Notes: generated by a model not told the origin, from the sequence alone. Counted from the first letter of the stretch, positions 16,676 to 28,274 are shown. The stretch: 64,000 bases of DNA from Corynebacterium imitans (GCF_000739455.1 NZ_CP009211.1:757660-821659); one strand, 5' to 3'. Translations and numbers: made by a program.

Positions 16676-18496
16676 ATGTCTCAGCGTGAGACTGGTCTGG
16701 ATCCGCACGATCCAGACGCAGAGCCGCGGAGCGAAGATCCGCAGATTGGAAACGATTCCACAGCCCCCACGCCTTCGGCAGCTGGTGAGCTCGCCTCGCT
16801 GCTGGACGCTGATAGCTCGGGCGCGCGCGGCAACTACCTCGATCCGGAAGAACAGGTCGAGCGCAAGGCCGACGCGGCAGATGCTCCGGTGGACTGGGGC
16901 ATCATTGCTCCCATCGCTGTGTTGGTCGTGGCCATGGTGGCCTGGGGCCTATTGGCCCCGGAGAACTTTTCCAATTTTGCTGACGTGGCCTTCGGCTGGG
17001 TCATTGACAACTTGGGCTGGGCCTTCGTGCTCGGCGGCACCATGTTTGTGCTCTTCGTCATCGTGATCGCCTGCTCCAAGTTCGGTGCCATCCGCCTGGG
17101 GACGGCCGATGAGCGGCCGGAGTTTAAGACAAGCTCTTGGATCGCCATGATGTTTGCCGCTGGTATGGGCATCGGTCTGATGTTCTACGGTGCCTCCGAG
17201 CCGCTGTCGATGTACCTTGACGGGGTTCCAGGTCACCAGCCACACGAGGTGGGTACCGGCATGGCGCAGACGATGTTCCACTGGACGCTCCACCCCTGGG
17301 CGGTCTACGCCATCATCGGCCTCGCAATCGCGTACTCCACGTTCCGGCTCGGCCGCAAGCAGCTGCTGTCGAGCGCGTTTATTCCGCTGATCGGCCAGAA
17401 GGCCGCAGACGGTGTACTGGGTAAGTTCATCGACGGTTTCGCTATCTTCGCCACCATCTTCGGCACGGCCTGCTCCCTGGGCCTTGGCGCACTGCAGATT
17501 AGTGCTGGCCTGGAAGCCTCCGGCTTTGTGGACAACCCCTCTGACACGCTGATCATCGGCATCGTCTCAGTACTGCTGCTCGCATTCCTTCTGTCGGCGA
17601 TGTCTGGCGTGTCCAAGGGAATCCAGTGGCTGTCCAACTCCAACATGGTCGTGGCTGCGCTGCTGGCAATCTTCGTGTTCGTCTTCGGGCCGACCGTCGC
17701 TCAGCTCAACATGCTGCCGACGGCAGTGGGCACCTACCTGCAGAACTTCTTTGAGATGGCAGCCCGCACCGCCGAAAGCGCTGACGGCGAGGCAGGCGAG
17801 TTCCTGTCTGGCTGGACCATCTTCTACTGGGCCTGGTGGATCTCCTGGTCTCCGTTCGTGGGTACCTTCCTGGCGCGCATTTCCCGCGGCCGCACGATCC
17901 GCGAGTTCTGCCTCGGCGTCATGCTCGTCCCGGCTGGCCTGTCCACCGTGTGGTTCGCCATCTTCGGCGGCACCGCGATCAAGATGGAGCAGGAGGGCAA
18001 CTCCATCTACGGCGAGGGCTCCTCGGAGGAGCAGCTGTTTAACCTGCTGCACAACCTGCCCGGTGGCGTCATCATGGGCGTGTTCGCTCTGATCCTGCTG
18101 GCCACCTTCTTCATCACCTCGGCGGACTCTGCCTCCACGGTGATGGCGTCGATGTCGCAGAACGGCAAGTCGGACGCGAAGCCGTGGCTCGCCGCGATGT
18201 GGGGCGTTGCCACCGCTGGTGTCGGCCTGACCCTGCTGATCTCGGGTGGCTCGGACGCGCTGAACTCGCTGCAGTCGGTGACCATTGTCGCCGCCACCCC
18301 GTTCTTGCTCATCCTGATCCTGCTGATGTTTGCGATCGTGAAGGATCTGTCCAACGACACGATCTACCTGGATCACAAGGAACAGGAGCGCTTCGCGCGC
18401 CAGCTGGCTATCGAGCGTCGTATGCACCGCGACCAGCGCGAGCTGGAGCAGAAGAAGGAGCAGGTCAAGCGAGTCCTTGGCGGTAAGCTGAACTAG
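16676..18496 (+). CDS. BCCT-family compatible solute transporter
   Basis: A 606-residue carrier with twelve predicted helices, long acidic N-terminus (about 70 residues) and a basic C-terminal helix (residues about 560-606) like the osmosensing tail of Bet[18 protein letters not shown] forms the glycine-rich sodium/substrate segment, [12 protein letters not shown] and [14 protein letters not shown] are the BCCT aromatic signatures, and [13 protein letters not shown] follows. Substrate is probably betaine, ectoine, proline or carnitine; sequence alone does not separate BetP, EctP and LcoP. It presumably works with MscL in osmotic balance. Confidence 0.92.
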   Translation: MSQRETGLDPHDPDAEPRSEDPQIGNDSTAPTPSAAGELASLLDADSSGARGNYLDPEEQVERKADAADAPVDWGIIAPIAVLVVAMVAWGLLAPENFSNFADVAFGWVIDNLGWAFVLGGTMFVLFVIVIACSKFGAIRLGTADERPEFKTSSWIAMMFAAGMGIGLMFYGASEPLSMYLDGVPGHQPHEVGTGMAQTMFHWTLHPWAVYAIIGLAIAYSTFRLGRKQLLSSAFIPLIGQKAADGVLGKFIDGFAIFATIFGTACSLGLGALQISAGLEASGFVDNPSDTLIIGIVSVLLLAFLLSAMSGVSKGIQWLSNSNMVVAALLAIFVFVFGPTVAQLNMLPTAVGTYLQNFFEMAARTAESADGEAGEFLSGWTIFYWAWWISWSPFVGTFLARISRGRTIREFCLGVMLVPAGLSTVWFAIFGGTAIKMEQEGNSIYGEGSSEEQLFNLLHNLPGGVIMGVFALILLATFFITSADSASTVMASMSQNGKSDAKPWLAAMWGVATAGVGLTLLISGGSDALNSLQSVTIVAATPFLLILILLMFAIVKDLSNDTIYLDHKEQERFARQLAIERRMHRDQRELEQKKEQVKRVLGGKLN

Positions 18497-18516
18497 CCTC
18501 TGCCCCCGAATACGAA

Positions 18517-18555
18517 TCTCCCCAGCACCCTCGTGAAGAGGGGCTGGGGATTTTC
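18517..18555 (+). terminator. Rho-independent terminator of the BCCT gene
   Basis: TCCCCAGC at 18519-18526 pairs with GCTGGGGA at 18543-18550, followed by TTTTC. Confidence 0.85.
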
Positions 18556-18588
18556 TATGCCCGGATTCGCCGCCAGCTTGGGGTTGAT

Positions 18589-18602
18589 TATGCTTAATTA
18601 CC
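18589..18602 (+). promoter_or_regulatory. Likely leaderless promoter of metG
   Basis: TATGCT at 18589-18594, preceded by TTGATTA, stands eight bases before the metG ATG; no ribosome binding site is present. Confidence 0.5.
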
Positions 18603-20438
18603 ATGACTGCATCTGAGAACGTTCTTGTCTGCGTTGCCTGGCCTTACGCCAACGGTCCGCGCCACATTGGCCACGTCGCTGGCTTCGGTGTGCCCTCCGA
18701 CGTGTTTGCCCGCTACCAGCGAATGTGCGGCAAGAACGTGCTCATGGTCTCCGGCACCGACGAGCACGGCACGCCGCTGCTGGTGCAGGCGGACAAGGAA
18801 GGCGTGAGCGTCAAGGAGCTCGCGGACCGCTACAACGCGCAGATCGTCGAGGACCTCGCCGGCCTGGGCCTGTCTTACGACCTCTTTACTCGCACCACCA
18901 CCCGCAACCACTACGCGGTGGTCCAAGAGCTGTTCAAGGGGCTCTACGCCAACGGCTACATGCTCAAGGAGACCACGAAGGGCGCGATCTCCCCGTCGAC
19001 GGGGCGTACCCTGCCGGACCGCTACATCGAGGGCACCTGCCCGATCTGTGGGGCCGACGGCGCGCGAGGCGACCAGTGCGACGACTGCGGCAACCAGCTT
19101 GACCCGGCAGACCTGATCAACCCGGTGTCCAAGATCAACGGCGAGACCCCGGAGTTTGTGGAGACCGAGCACTTCATGCTGGATCTGCCCGCGATGCACG
19201 ACGCACTCGCGCAGTGGCTGGAAACCCGCAAGGAGTGGCGCCCCAACGTGTTGAAGTTCTCCCTGAACCTGCTGGAGGACATGCGTCCGCGCGCGATGAC
19301 GCGCGACATCGACTGGGGTATTCCGATCCCGGTGGAGGATTGGCAGGACAACCCGTCGAAGAAGCTCTACGTCTGGTTCGACGCCGTCGTGGGCTATCTC
19401 TCTGCCTCCATCGAGTGGGCCGCGCACACCGGTGACCCGGATGCGTGGAAGACCTTCTGGCAGGACCCAGCCACCGAGGGCTACTACTTCATGGGCAAGG
19501 ACAACATCACCTTCCACTCCCAGATCTGGCCGGCCGAGCTGCTCGGCTACGCGGGCAAGGGGACGAAGGGCGGCGAGACGCACGAGCTCGGTGAGCTGAA
19601 CCTGCCCACCGAGGTGGTCTCCTCCGAGTTCCTCACGATGTCCGGTTCCAAGTTCTCCTCCTCTAAGGGCGTGGTCATCTACGTCAAGGACTTCCTCAAG
19701 GAGTTCGGCCCGGACCCGCTGCGCTACTTCATCGCGGTGGCCGGTCCTGAAAACAACGACACGGACTTCACCTGGGATGAGTTCGTCCGCCGCGTGAACA
19801 ACGAGCTTGCGAACGGCTGGGGCAACCTGGTCAACCGCACCGTCTCGATGGCGCACAAGAACTTCGGTTCCGTGCCGACCCCAGGCGATCTCACTGATTC
19901 GGACCACCGCATCTTGGATCTGGCGGAGCAGACATTCGCCACCGCAGGCGAGGACCTGTCCAAGGCTCACTTCAAGGCTGCGATTACCAAGATCATGCAC
20001 GTCGTCGGCGAGGCGAACGCGTACATCGCCGAGCAGGAGCCGTGGAAGCTGGCTAAGGATGACAGCCAGCGCGAGCGCCTGGCCACCGTGCTGTGGACCG
20101 CGCTGCAGGTGGTCTCCGACTGCAACGCGATGCTCACCCCGTTCCTCCCGCACATCGCGCAGCAGGTCCACGAGACCTTAGGGCGCACCGGCGTGTGGGC
20201 TGCCGCCCCGCGCATCGAGGAGGTCACGGACGACGCAGACTACGAGCTCGTCGGCACAGGCCTGCCGGAGAAGGGGCAGAAGTACCTGACCATTACCGGC
20301 GACTACACCGACCAGCAGGCTGTGTGGGGCCGCGTGGACATCGAGGCCGGCACCGAGCTTGCCAAGCCGAAGCCGCTGGTGGCCAAGCTCGACCCGGAGC
20401 TGGGCGAGACCGGCCCCGAGTGGGCACCTGTGCAGTAA
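18603..20438 (+). CDS. metG: Methionyl-tRNA synthetase
   Basis: A 611-residue class I synthetase. The HIGH motif is at residues 21-24, a zinc knuckle CPICG..CDDCG is near residues 145-163, and the KMSKS-equivalent KFSSSKG is at 350-356. Anticodon-binding helices occupy the C-terminal part; the dimerising tRNA-binding domain of longer MetG forms is absent, as usual in actinobacteria. The esterase gene follows after three bases. Confidence 0.97.
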   Translation: MTASENVLVCVAWPYANGPRHIGHVAGFGVPSDVFARYQRMCGKNVLMVSGTDEHGTPLLVQADKEGVSVKELADRYNAQIVEDLAGLGLSYDLFTRTTTRNHYAVVQELFKGLYANGYMLKETTKGAISPSTGRTLPDRYIEGTCPICGADGARGDQCDDCGNQLDPADLINPVSKINGETPEFVETEHFMLDLPAMHDALAQWLETRKEWRPNVLKFSLNLLEDMRPRAMTRDIDWGIPIPVEDWQDNPSKKLYVWFDAVVGYLSASIEWAAHTGDPDAWKTFWQDPATEGYYFMGKDNITFHSQIWPAELLGYAGKGTKGGETHELGELNLPTEVVSSEFLTMSGSKFSSSKGVVIYVKDFLKEFGPDPLRYFIAVAGPENNDTDFTWDEFVRRVNNELANGWGNLVNRTVSMAHKNFGSVPTPGDLTDSDHRILDLAEQTFATAGEDLSKAHFKAAITKIMHVVGEANAYIAEQEPWKLAKDDSQRERLATVLWTALQVVSDCNAMLTPFLPHIAQQVHETLGRTGVWAAAPRIEEVTDDADYELVGTGLPEKGQKYLTITGDYTDQQAVWGRVDIEAGTELAKPKPLVAKLDPELGETGPEWAPVQ

Positions 20439-20441
20439 TCA

Positions 20442-21218
20442 ATGCCTGAACAGCAATCGCTGGAATTTGGCGGACGCACACGCACGTGGGTCGAGGTCCC
20501 TGGCGAAGACACCGGCACGCTGATCCTGTTCCTGCACGGCTCTCGCCAATCCGGCAACGTCGCGCGCAATTTCACGGATCGCTCCTTCGAGTCGCTCGGC
20601 CACACCGTCCTCTACCCGGACGGAGTAGGTCGGCACTTCAACGACGCGCGCCGCGGTTTCCAGGAGTCGGCGCGCACACTCGACATCGATGACGTCGGCT
20701 TCCTCACCGAATTAGTTGCGCGGTACCCGCACGAGCGCGTCATCGGGTGTGGCTTCTCTAACGGCGGCCAGATGCTCATCCGCATGCTTCTCGACGCCCC
20801 GCGCACCCTGTCCGCCGCCGCACTCTTCGGTGCCTCCATGCCTACCGAGGACAACACCTTGCCGCCAAAGGGATCGTGGCACCCGACTCCGATTCTCTCC
20901 GTGCAGGGCACCGCCGACCCGCTCGTTCCGTACGAGGGCGGCATGGCCGGCATCGGTGGCAACAATCGTGGCATGACCCGCTCGGCGCACGACTCCGCCG
21001 AGTATTTCGCGAAACGTAATGGAGCACAGCTGCACAGCGAGACCCATCTGAGCGAGCACGTCACCCTAGACACCTGGGAGGGCGCCGCCCCGGTCCACCT
21101 GGTCACCATCGAGGGGTTTGGCCACATGGTGCCGTGCTCCAAGGAACTCGACCCGCGCTTGGGCCCGGGGACCCGCGAGGTGACGGGGGCGGGGCTCGTC
21201 GAGAAGCTCTTGCTCTAG
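20442..21218 (+). CDS. Alpha/beta hydrolase of the PHB depolymerase/esterase type
   Basis: A 258-residue hydrolase. HGSRQSG near residue 32 is the oxyanion-hole loop, the nucleophile elbow GFSNGG has S106, SVQGTADPLVPYEGG supplies the aspartate and GFGHMVP the histidine. The layout resembles LpqC/poly(3-hydroxybutyrate) depolymerase-like esterases, but there is no signal peptide or lipobox here, so it should be cytoplasmic. Substrate unknown. The stop shares CTAG with the convergent gene. Confidence 0.8.
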   Translation: MPEQQSLEFGGRTRTWVEVPGEDTGTLILFLHGSRQSGNVARNFTDRSFESLGHTVLYPDGVGRHFNDARRGFQESARTLDIDDVGFLTELVARYPHERVIGCGFSNGGQMLIRMLLDAPRTLSAAALFGASMPTEDNTLPPKGSWHPTPILSVQGTADPLVPYEGGMAGIGGNNRGMTRSAHDSAEYFAKRNGAQLHSETHLSEHVTLDTWEGAAPVHLVTIEGFGHMVPCSKELDPRLGPGTREVTGAGLVEKLLL

Positions 21219-21616
21219 CGCTTCAGGAACTGCTTGATGAAGGTGGTGAGCTTGCCCGGCTCCTCGTCCTCGAAGCGGGTGTCCACGATCACCAGGGGTG
21301 CAGCGTATTTCGGCTCGGCGTCGTCTACATTGCGGGCGACGACGAGGTCGGTGCCGTAGTCGTCGATAAGCAAGCGCCACGCAAAGCCGTGGTCGCGCAC
21401 GAGCGCCGCACCGAGCGCGGTGCCGAAGATGCGGGCGGTCTCGCCGCGCGGGTAGCCGCGGCGCACGTCGGCGGGAAGCCCGAGGTAGTAGGCGAGGGTG
21501 TCCTCGAAGCTTTTTACTACCGCGTCGACGTCGCCGTTAATACCGCGGCCCGCGGCCTCGGCCAGGTCGCGGTCGAGCTGGGCGCGGGTCTGCGAGTCCA
21601 ATTCTTTAAATGCCAT
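21215..21616 (-). CDS. DUF3806-like hypothetical protein
   Basis: A 133-residue soluble protein with an N-terminal helical half and a strand-rich C-terminal half containing GFAWRLLIDDYGTDLVVA (about residues 76-93), which resembles DUF3806 proteins. The function is not known. The start at 21616 is 12 bases from the divergent tatD start; a TACAGT element seven bases upstream suggests leaderless expression. Confidence 0.7.
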   Translation of the reverse strand: MAFKELDSQTRAQLDRDLAEAAGRGINGDVDAVVKSFEDTLAYYLGLPADVRRGYPRGETARIFGTALGAALVRDHGFAWRLLIDDYGTDLVVARNVDDAEPKYAAPLVIVDTRFEDEEPGKLTTFIKQFLKR

Positions 21617-21628
21617 AGGCTCTACTGT
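21616..21628 (+). promoter_or_regulatory. Likely leaderless promoter of tatD
   Basis: TAGGCT at 21616-21621 is seven bases before the tatD ATG at 21629 and begins inside the start codon of the divergent gene. Confidence 0.5.
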
Positions 21629-21629
21629 A
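21617..21629 (-). promoter_or_regulatory. Likely leaderless promoter of the DUF3806-like gene
   Basis: TACAGT on the minus strand (21624-21629) is seven bases upstream of the ATG at 21616 and overlaps the first base of the tatD start codon. Confidence 0.45.
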
Positions 21630-22465
21630 TGAGCAAAAAGAAGCCACGCCCCACACCAGTTCCTGCCGAGCGCATCGCCAAGCTTATCGACGCCCACACG
21701 CACCTCGCCTCCACCGGGGCCCGCACCCAAGCGGAAGTGGATGCGATCGTGAGCCGGGCACTCGATGCCGGCGTCGAGAGGATGTGCACCGTCGGCGATG
21801 GGCTGGAGGAAGCCGAGCTGGCACTGTCTGCTGCGCATATGAACGAGCGAGTTTTCGCCGCGTGCGCGATCCACCCGACCCGCGCACACGAGCTTGATGA
21901 CGCCGCGCGAAAACGACTCACGCAGATGGCGGCAGATGAGCACTGTGTAGCGGTAGGGGAGACCGGCATTGATACCTACTGGCTGAAGCACGATGCAGAA
22001 AGAACCGCCCCACTTGAGGTGCAGGAGGAGGCGCTGCGCTTCCATATCGAGCTGGCGGTGGAAAGCGGCAAGACGCTGATGATCCACAACCGCGAGGGCG
22101 ACGCGGAGCTGATGCGGATCCTGGCGGACGCGCCCGCCCCGCGCGAGGTGATCCTGCACTGCTTTTCGTCGCCAGTGGAGGTGGCGCGCGAGGCGATTGA
22201 GCGCGGCTACGTGTTGAGCTTCGCGGGCAATGTGACATTTAAGCGCAACGATGGGCTGCGCGAAGCCGCGAAGCTCGCCCCGGCCGGCCAGCTGCTCATT
22301 GAGACCGACGCGCCGTACATGACACCGGAGCCCTTCCGTGGCACAAGGAACGAACCAGCCCTGATCGGGCACACGGCGAAGGTCGTTGCAGAAGCGCGCG
22401 ACATGCCGGTCGAGGCGCTCGCCGAGGAGGTCTCGGCGACCTTCGATCGCGTGTTTAATCTGTGA
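21629..22465 (+). CDS. tatD: TatD-family metal-dependent deoxyribonuclease
   Basis: A 278-residue TIM-barrel hydrolase. DAHTHL near residue 22 carries the first metal-binding histidines, GETGIDTYW the metal-binding glutamate, MIHNREG and LHCFSS further ligands, and ETDAPYMTPEPFRG the terminal aspartate. Family members have 3'-5' exonuclease activity on single strands and act in DNA repair and turnover. Followed by rpf2, the order I recall from other corynebacteria. Confidence 0.93.
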   Translation: MSKKKPRPTPVPAERIAKLIDAHTHLASTGARTQAEVDAIVSRALDAGVERMCTVGDGLEEAELALSAAHMNERVFAACAIHPTRAHELDDAARKRLTQMAADEHCVAVGETGIDTYWLKHDAERTAPLEVQEEALRFHIELAVESGKTLMIHNREGDAELMRILADAPAPREVILHCFSSPVEVAREAIERGYVLSFAGNVTFKRNDGLREAAKLAPAGQLLIETDAPYMTPEPFRGTRNEPALIGHTAKVVAEARDMPVEALAEEVSATFDRVFNL

Positions 22466-22559
22466 CCAAAGTTGTGCCTGAGGTGCGGGAAGAGTCCTGT
22501 GGGCGCTCAAATGTGTGATGCGACACGCGCAATGGTCACAGTCTTGTAAACGCCGCGTT

Positions 22560-22576
22560 GTTACCGTATTGTTACC
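22560..22576 (+). promoter_or_regulatory. Candidate MtrA-type direct repeat upstream of rpf2
   Basis: GTTAC occurs at 22560-22564 and again at 22571-22575, an 11-base period that fits the direct-repeat binding mode of the response regulator MtrA, which is known to control rpf2 in C. glutamicum. The repeats are about 47-63 bases before the start codon. Confidence 0.45.
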
Positions 22577-22583
22577 GCATTAG

Positions 22584-23753
<1,170 letters not shown>

Positions 23754-23759
23754 GCGCTT

Positions 23760-24611
23760 ATGGCTTCCTCCCAGCTGCTGGGCCCCGTCGAGATCCGCGC
23801 GCTCGCCGAGGAGCTCGATATCACGCCGACAAAGAAGCTCGGCCAGAACTTTGTGCACGACCCCAATACCGTCCGGCGGATCGTCGCCGCGGCCGAGCTC
23901 TCGCCCGAGGACACGGTGGTGGAGGTCGGCCCTGGTTTGGGCTCGCTGACCCTTGGGCTGCTCGAAGTAGCCTCCCAGGTCACCGCGCTGGAAATCGATC
24001 CGCGCTTGGCCCAGCGGCTGCCGCAAACTGTGCGCACGTACGCGCCCGAACATGTTTCCAAGCTCACCGTCACCAATATTGACGCGCTGACGGTGACGCC
24101 AGAAGACGTGGCGGTCGCGCCGACTGCGCTGGTAGCAAACCTGCCCTACAACGTCTCCGTGCCGGTGTTGCTCCACCTGCTCGAGCAGTTTCCCTCCATC
24201 CGCCGCGTGCTGGTTATGGTGCAAAAAGAGGTCGCCGACCGCCTGGCGGCCACACCCGGGTCAAAGATCTACGGCGTCCCGAGCGTCAAGGCCGCCTTCT
24301 ACGGCGAGGTCTCGCGCGCGGGCACGATCGGCAAGCACGTCTTCTGGCCGGCCCCGAACATCGCCTCGGGCCTGGTGCGCATCGATGTCACCGCCGATGC
24401 CGCCCGCCGCGCCCAACGCGAGGCGGTCTTCCCGCTTATCGACGCCGCGTTTTCCCAGCGCCGCAAAACCTTAAGATCCACACTCGCCCAGGTCTACGGC
24501 ACCCCACAGGCCGCCGAAGAAGCCTTGCGGGCAGTCGGCATCGACCCGGGCCTGCGCGGCGAAAAGCTCGCCGTTGACGATTTCCTCCGCCTGGGGGAAC
24601 ACGATGTCTGA
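23760..24611 (+). CDS. ksgA: 16S rRNA dimethyladenosine transferase
   Basis: A 283-residue SAM-dependent enzyme that dimethylates two adjacent adenosines in the 3' hairpin of 16S r[15 protein letters not shown] at the N-terminus, the SAM motif [11 protein letters not shown], and the catalytic [11 protein letters not shown] are intact. It overlaps ispE by eight bases, the conserved actinobacterial pair. Confidence 0.96.
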   Translation: MASSQLLGPVEIRALAEELDITPTKKLGQNFVHDPNTVRRIVAAAELSPEDTVVEVGPGLGSLTLGLLEVASQVTALEIDPRLAQRLPQTVRTYAPEHVSKLTVTNIDALTVTPEDVAVAPTALVANLPYNVSVPVLLHLLEQFPSIRRVLVMVQKEVADRLAATPGSKIYGVPSVKAAFYGEVSRAGTIGKHVFWPAPNIASGLVRIDVTADAARRAQREAVFPLIDAAFSQRRKTLRSTLAQVYGTPQAAEEALRAVGIDPGLRGEKLAVDDFLRLGEHDV

Positions 24612-25587
24612 GGTGCCTGAGCTGCCTGAGCCGCCCAAGAGCTTCCGTGCCTCCGCCCCCGGCAAGGTGAACCTGCACCTGGGAGTGGGCGAGGCCCGCG
24701 CGGACGGCTATCACGAGCTGGTGACCGTCTTCCAGGCCGTCGACCGGCGCGAGTATGTCACCCTGCACGTCGAAGACGGCCCGGCGGTGACCACCGGCAG
24801 CGTGGTGCGCGAGATGCACACCGAGTTCCTCGTCCAGCGCCCGGCCGAGGACATCGACACCCCGGCGAACCTCGCCTGGCGCGCGGTGGACGCGGTCGTC
24901 GATGAGTGCAGGCAGGTTGCACAAGCACTGCCTCCGGTGCGGATCGAGGTGGAAAAGCACGTCTTCGTCGCCGGCGGCATGGCGGGCGGTTCCGGTGATG
25001 CCGCGGCCGCCCTCGTTGCGGCGGCGCGCTACGTGGCCGCCTACGCGGGCGTGGAGCTGGACCGCGCACAACTCCACCGCCTCGGGGCCCAGCTCGGGGC
25101 CGACGTGCCTTTCTGCCTCCGTGGGGGCACCGCTCTCGGCACTGGCCGCGGCGACGAGCTGGTGGACATGCTCACCCGCGGCACCACGCACTGGGTATTT
25201 ATCAACCCCAAGGTCGGTATTTCCACTGGAAAAGCCTTCGGGCTGTTGGACGACATGCGCCACAACGATCCGGCGCTCGTCCCGCACTTGAGCACCAACT
25301 CGCTGAGCCAGCAGCTCACCCGCGGAGACCAGGATGCCCTAGCCAAGAGTCTCCACAACGACCTGCAGGCAGCGGCGCTGCGGATGCAACCTCGTCTGCA
25401 GCAGGTGATAGGTGCAGCGGAAGAAACTCCTGGCGTGCTCCGCGCCATCATTTCGGGCTCGGGCCCAACAATCGCCGCGCTGTGTGCGGATGCAGACGCT
25501 GCCAATTCAGCAAGGGCCAGCTTGCGGGAGCGTTTCCCCGACTACGAGGTGGTGACCGCCGCCGGACCGTCGCCGGGCGCACAGTAG
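24604..25587 (+). CDS. ispE: 4-diphosphocytidyl-2-C-methyl-D-erythritol kinase
   Basis: A 327-residue GHMP kinase of the MEP isoprenoid pathway. [14 protein letters not shown] near residue 18 is the first GHMP motif, [18 protein letters not shown] the ATP-binding loop, and [12 protein letters not shown] the C-terminal motif. The ATG at 24604 overlaps ksgA; an in-frame upstream start at 24574 lies deeper in ksgA and is less likely. Supplies isoprenoids for menaquinone and polyprenyl carriers. Confidence 0.95.
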   Translation: MSEVPELPEPPKSFRASAPGKVNLHLGVGEARADGYHELVTVFQAVDRREYVTLHVEDGPAVTTGSVVREMHTEFLVQRPAEDIDTPANLAWRAVDAVVDECRQVAQALPPVRIEVEKHVFVAGGMAGGSGDAAAALVAAARYVAAYAGVELDRAQLHRLGAQLGADVPFCLRGGTALGTGRGDELVDMLTRGTTHWVFINPKVGISTGKAFGLLDDMRHNDPALVPHLSTNSLSQQLTRGDQDALAKSLHNDLQAAALRMQPRLQQVIGAAEETPGVLRAIISGSGPTIAALCADADAANSARASLRERFPDYEVVTAAGPSPGAQ

Positions 25588-25599
25588 ACTTGAGCCCCT
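25585..25599 (+). promoter_or_regulatory. Possible leaderless promoter of the ABC-F gene
   Basis: TAGACT at 25585-25590, overlapping the ispE stop, is nine bases before the ATG at 25600. Confidence 0.35.
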
Positions 25600-27396
25600 A
25601 TGGTGAACCTGATCAATCTGGAAAATGTGTCCAAAACCTGGGGCTTAAAAACGCTGCTGGACGGCGTCTCGCTCGGCGTCCAGTCGCACGACCGCATCGG
25701 CATCGTTGGCATCAACGGCGGTGGCAAAACCACGCTGCTCGAGGTGCTCACCGGCCTGGAGGAACCGGACGCGGGCCGTGTCTCCCACAATTCGGACCTG
25801 CGCATGGCGGTGGTCACCCAGCGCTTTGATCTGGATGAGACGCTGACGGTGGGCCAGGCGGTGGTGGAGCCGCTAGGGCTGCAGACGTACGAGTGGGCAT
25901 CGAATGCCAAGGTGCGCGAGGTGCTGCAGGGCACCGGCGTTGCAGACCTCGGCCTGGACACCCAGGTGGGCAACCTCTCCGGTGGCGAGCGGCGCCGGGT
26001 CAATATCGCTGCGGCGCTGGTGCAAGATCTGGACCTGGTGGTGCTGGACGAGCCGACGAACCACCTGGACGTCGAGGGCGTCCAGTGGCTTGCCGAGCAC
26101 CTGCTGGCGCGCAAGGTAGCAGTGGTGGTGGTCACCCACGACCGCTGGTTCTTGGACACAGTCGCCACGCTGACCTGGGAGGTTCACGACGGTACGGTGG
26201 ACGTCTACGAGGGCGGCTACAACGACTGGACCTTCGCACGCGCCGAGCGTGCCCGCCAGGCGGATGCGATCGAGCAGCGCCGCCAGAACTTGGCGCGCAA
26301 GGAGCTCGCGTGGCTGCGTCGTGGCGCACCAGCCCGTACCTCCAAGCCGCGCTACCGCATCGAGGCCGCCGAGGCGCTGATCGCGGACGTGCCTGCCCCG
26401 CGCGACAAGGTCGAGCTCATGGCCTTTTCCAAGCAGCGCCAGGGCAAGGTCGTCGTGGAGCTGGAGGACGCCCGCATCGACGCGCCCGACGGCCGCACCC
26501 TGGTTGACCACCTCACCTGGCGACTGGCTCCAGGCGAGCGCATCGGTCTGGTGGGTGTGAACGGCTCCGGCAAGACCACGCTGCTGCGCGCGCTGGCCGG
26601 GGAGTACCCCTTGGCAGCAGGCAAGCGGATCGAGGGGCAGACCACGCGCATTGGCTGGTTGCGCCAGGAGCTCGACGACTTGGACCCCTCCCGCCGCGTG
26701 CTCGACGCGGTCGAGGACGTGGCCAACTACGTCCACATCGGCAACAAAGAAATCTCCGCCTCGCAGCTGGCCGAGCGCCTGGGCTTCAGCCCCAAGCGTC
26801 AGCGCACGCCCGTGAAGGATCTCTCCGGCGGGGAGCGTCGTCGCCTGCAGCTGACTCGCGTGCTGATGAGCGAGCCGAACGTGCTGCTTCTCGACGAGCC
26901 GACGAACGACCTCGACATTGACACCCTCCAGGAGCTGGAGAACCTGCTGGACACGTGGCCGGGCACCCTCGTGGTGATCTCGCACGATCGCTACCTCATC
27001 GAGCGCATCGCCGATACCACCTACGCCCTGTTCGGCGATGGGCAGCTGACTAACCTGCCGGGCGGCATCACCCAGTACCTTGAGCGTCGCGCCGCGACTG
27101 CCGAAGATACGGGCCCACTCGACTTGGGGGAAAAACCTGCCCAGCAAGCACCCACCGGCCTGAGCTCCCAGGAGGAGCGGGAGCTGCGCAAGAAGATGAA
27201 GGCGTTGGAGCGCAAGATCGGCAAGGCAGACGAGGAAATCGAGGCGGCGGAAGCTGAAATTGCCACCATGTCTTCCGCAGATTCACCAGACTTCGCTGCC
27301 ATTGGAGAAAAGACGCAGGCGCTTGGCGCGCTGAAAGAGGAGCGCGACGAGCTGGAGATGCAGTGGCTGGAGCTCGGCGAGGAGCTCGAAGGCTAG
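25600..27396 (+). CDS. ABC-F family ATPase (ribosome-associated)
   Basis: A 598-residue protein with two ABC domains and no membrane segments. The first has GINGGGKTT, LSGGERRRVNIA and VLDEPTNHLD; the second GVNGSGKTT, LSGGERRRLQLT and LLDEPTNDLD. The linker of about 80 charged residues (from about 215) corresponds to the P-site tRNA interaction motif, and residues about 520-590 form a coiled coil. ABC-F proteins act on stalled ribosomes; this position after ispE is conserved in corynebacteria. Subtype (Uup, EttA, other) is not resolved. Confidence 0.9.
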   Translation: MVNLINLENVSKTWGLKTLLDGVSLGVQSHDRIGIVGINGGGKTTLLEVLTGLEEPDAGRVSHNSDLRMAVVTQRFDLDETLTVGQAVVEPLGLQTYEWASNAKVREVLQGTGVADLGLDTQVGNLSGGERRRVNIAAALVQDLDLVVLDEPTNHLDVEGVQWLAEHLLARKVAVVVVTHDRWFLDTVATLTWEVHDGTVDVYEGGYNDWTFARAERARQADAIEQRRQNLARKELAWLRRGAPARTSKPRYRIEAAEALIADVPAPRDKVELMAFSKQRQGKVVVELEDARIDAPDGRTLVDHLTWRLAPGERIGLVGVNGSGKTTLLRALAGEYPLAAGKRIEGQTTRIGWLRQELDDLDPSRRVLDAVEDVANYVHIGNKEISASQLAERLGFSPKRQRTPVKDLSGGERRRLQLTRVLMSEPNVLLLDEPTNDLDIDTLQELENLLDTWPGTLVVISHDRYLIERIADTTYALFGDGQLTNLPGGITQYLERRAATAEDTGPLDLGEKPAQQAPTGLSSQEERELRKKMKALERKIGKADEEIEAAEAEIATMSSADSPDFAAIGEKTQALGALKEERDELEMQWLELGEELEG

Positions 27397-28038
27397 TTAG
27401 ATGGGCTCGCCATCGTTGATCTTGGCGATGAGCTCGTTGACGATCCGGCCCTGCTCTTCCAGGGAGGCCTGAAGGTAGTCGGAGGCCTCCTGGCGGCGAT
27501 CGTCCAAGAGGAGCTCGACGAGGTGTTCATTCACGGAGATGAACTGGCGATTAAACGTCGGTGTGCGCTGCACGATCGGCAGGGTGGCGAGGCGGAGGAA
27601 GGCGTCGAGCTGGTCCATCGTGTCGCCGAGGGTCTTCGAGCCCATCGCGGAGAGTACGACGTGGTGGAAGGCCTGGTTGATCGCGGCGACGAGGTCGTCG
27701 TCGTCCTGGGCGATCGCCTCGCGGGCCTCTTCGTTGAGCTCGACCAGGCGATCCACGTCGAGGTGCTCACCCCAAAGCAGCGCCGCCGGTTCGATCGCGG
27801 CCCGAGCCCGGTACGTATCGGTGACGAATTCGGGGGAGGGGGTGGCGAGGAAGACACCGCGGTTGGGGATGCGCTCACACAGACCCTCGGAGGTGAGCAT
27901 CGCGAATGCCTCGCGCAGGGTATTGCGAGAAACGCCAAAGCGCTCGGCCAGAGCTACTTCATTGAGCTTCTGGCCGGGCGAAAACTCGCCGCGCGAGATG
28001 GCGCGGCGGATTTCAGCAGCGACGTTTTGAGCAAGCAT
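27397..28038 (-). CDS. GntR-family regulator with FCD (FadR-type) domain
   Basis: A 213-residue regulator. Winged helix at residues 1-70 (GQKLNEVALAERFGVSRNTLREAFAMLTSEGL), then an all-helical FCD effector domain with ligand-type residues around E/R/H positions (AAIEPAAL, AFHHVVLSAMGS). FCD regulators bind small carboxylates and recognise palindromes. It ends one base after the ABC-F stop and is divergent from a secreted protein gene; a 15-base palindrome lies between. Confidence 0.9.
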   Translation of the reverse strand: MLAQNVAAEIRRAISRGEFSPGQKLNEVALAERFGVSRNTLREAFAMLTSEGLCERIPNRGVFLATPSPEFVTDTYRARAAIEPAALLWGEHLDVDRLVELNEEAREAIAQDDDDLVAAINQAFHHVVLSAMGSKTLGDTMDQLDAFLRLATLPIVQRTPTFNRQFISVNEHLVELLLDDRRQEASDYLQASLEEQGRIVNELIAKINDGEPI

Positions 28039-28186
28039 GGCATCCGTGTGTAGTGGGGAAACAAGGACAATATTGAGTTAGTGCTCTGGTGAACAAAAGG
28101 ACGAGCAAAACTGTAAAGCACCATTCTAACGGCACTCGCGCCGCAGTCTTCACTTGCGCCCTGTCCGCCTCCCCAGCCTATCCCAG

Positions 28187-28201
28187 AATTGTTCAACAAT
28201 T
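28187..28201. promoter_or_regulatory. Palindromic operator candidate
   Basis: AATTGTTCAACAATT is a perfect 7+1+7 inverted repeat in the 236-base region between the GntR-type regulator and the CAP-like gene, 60 bases before the TATAAT box of the latter. It may be a regulator operator. Confidence 0.45.
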
Positions 28202-28260
28202 GGAATTGTGCCAACGTTTCCCGTGCTTCTCCTGCCGCTTTTGGGGAAAGTGTGACAGAA

Positions 28261-28274
28261 TATAATTTATGAGA
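28261..28274 (+). promoter_or_regulatory. Consensus -10 of the CAP-like secreted protein gene
   Basis: TATAAT at 28261-28266 is eight bases before the ATG at 28275, fitting a leaderless transcript and arguing against the ATG at 28269, which would lie upstream of the transcription start. Confidence 0.6.
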
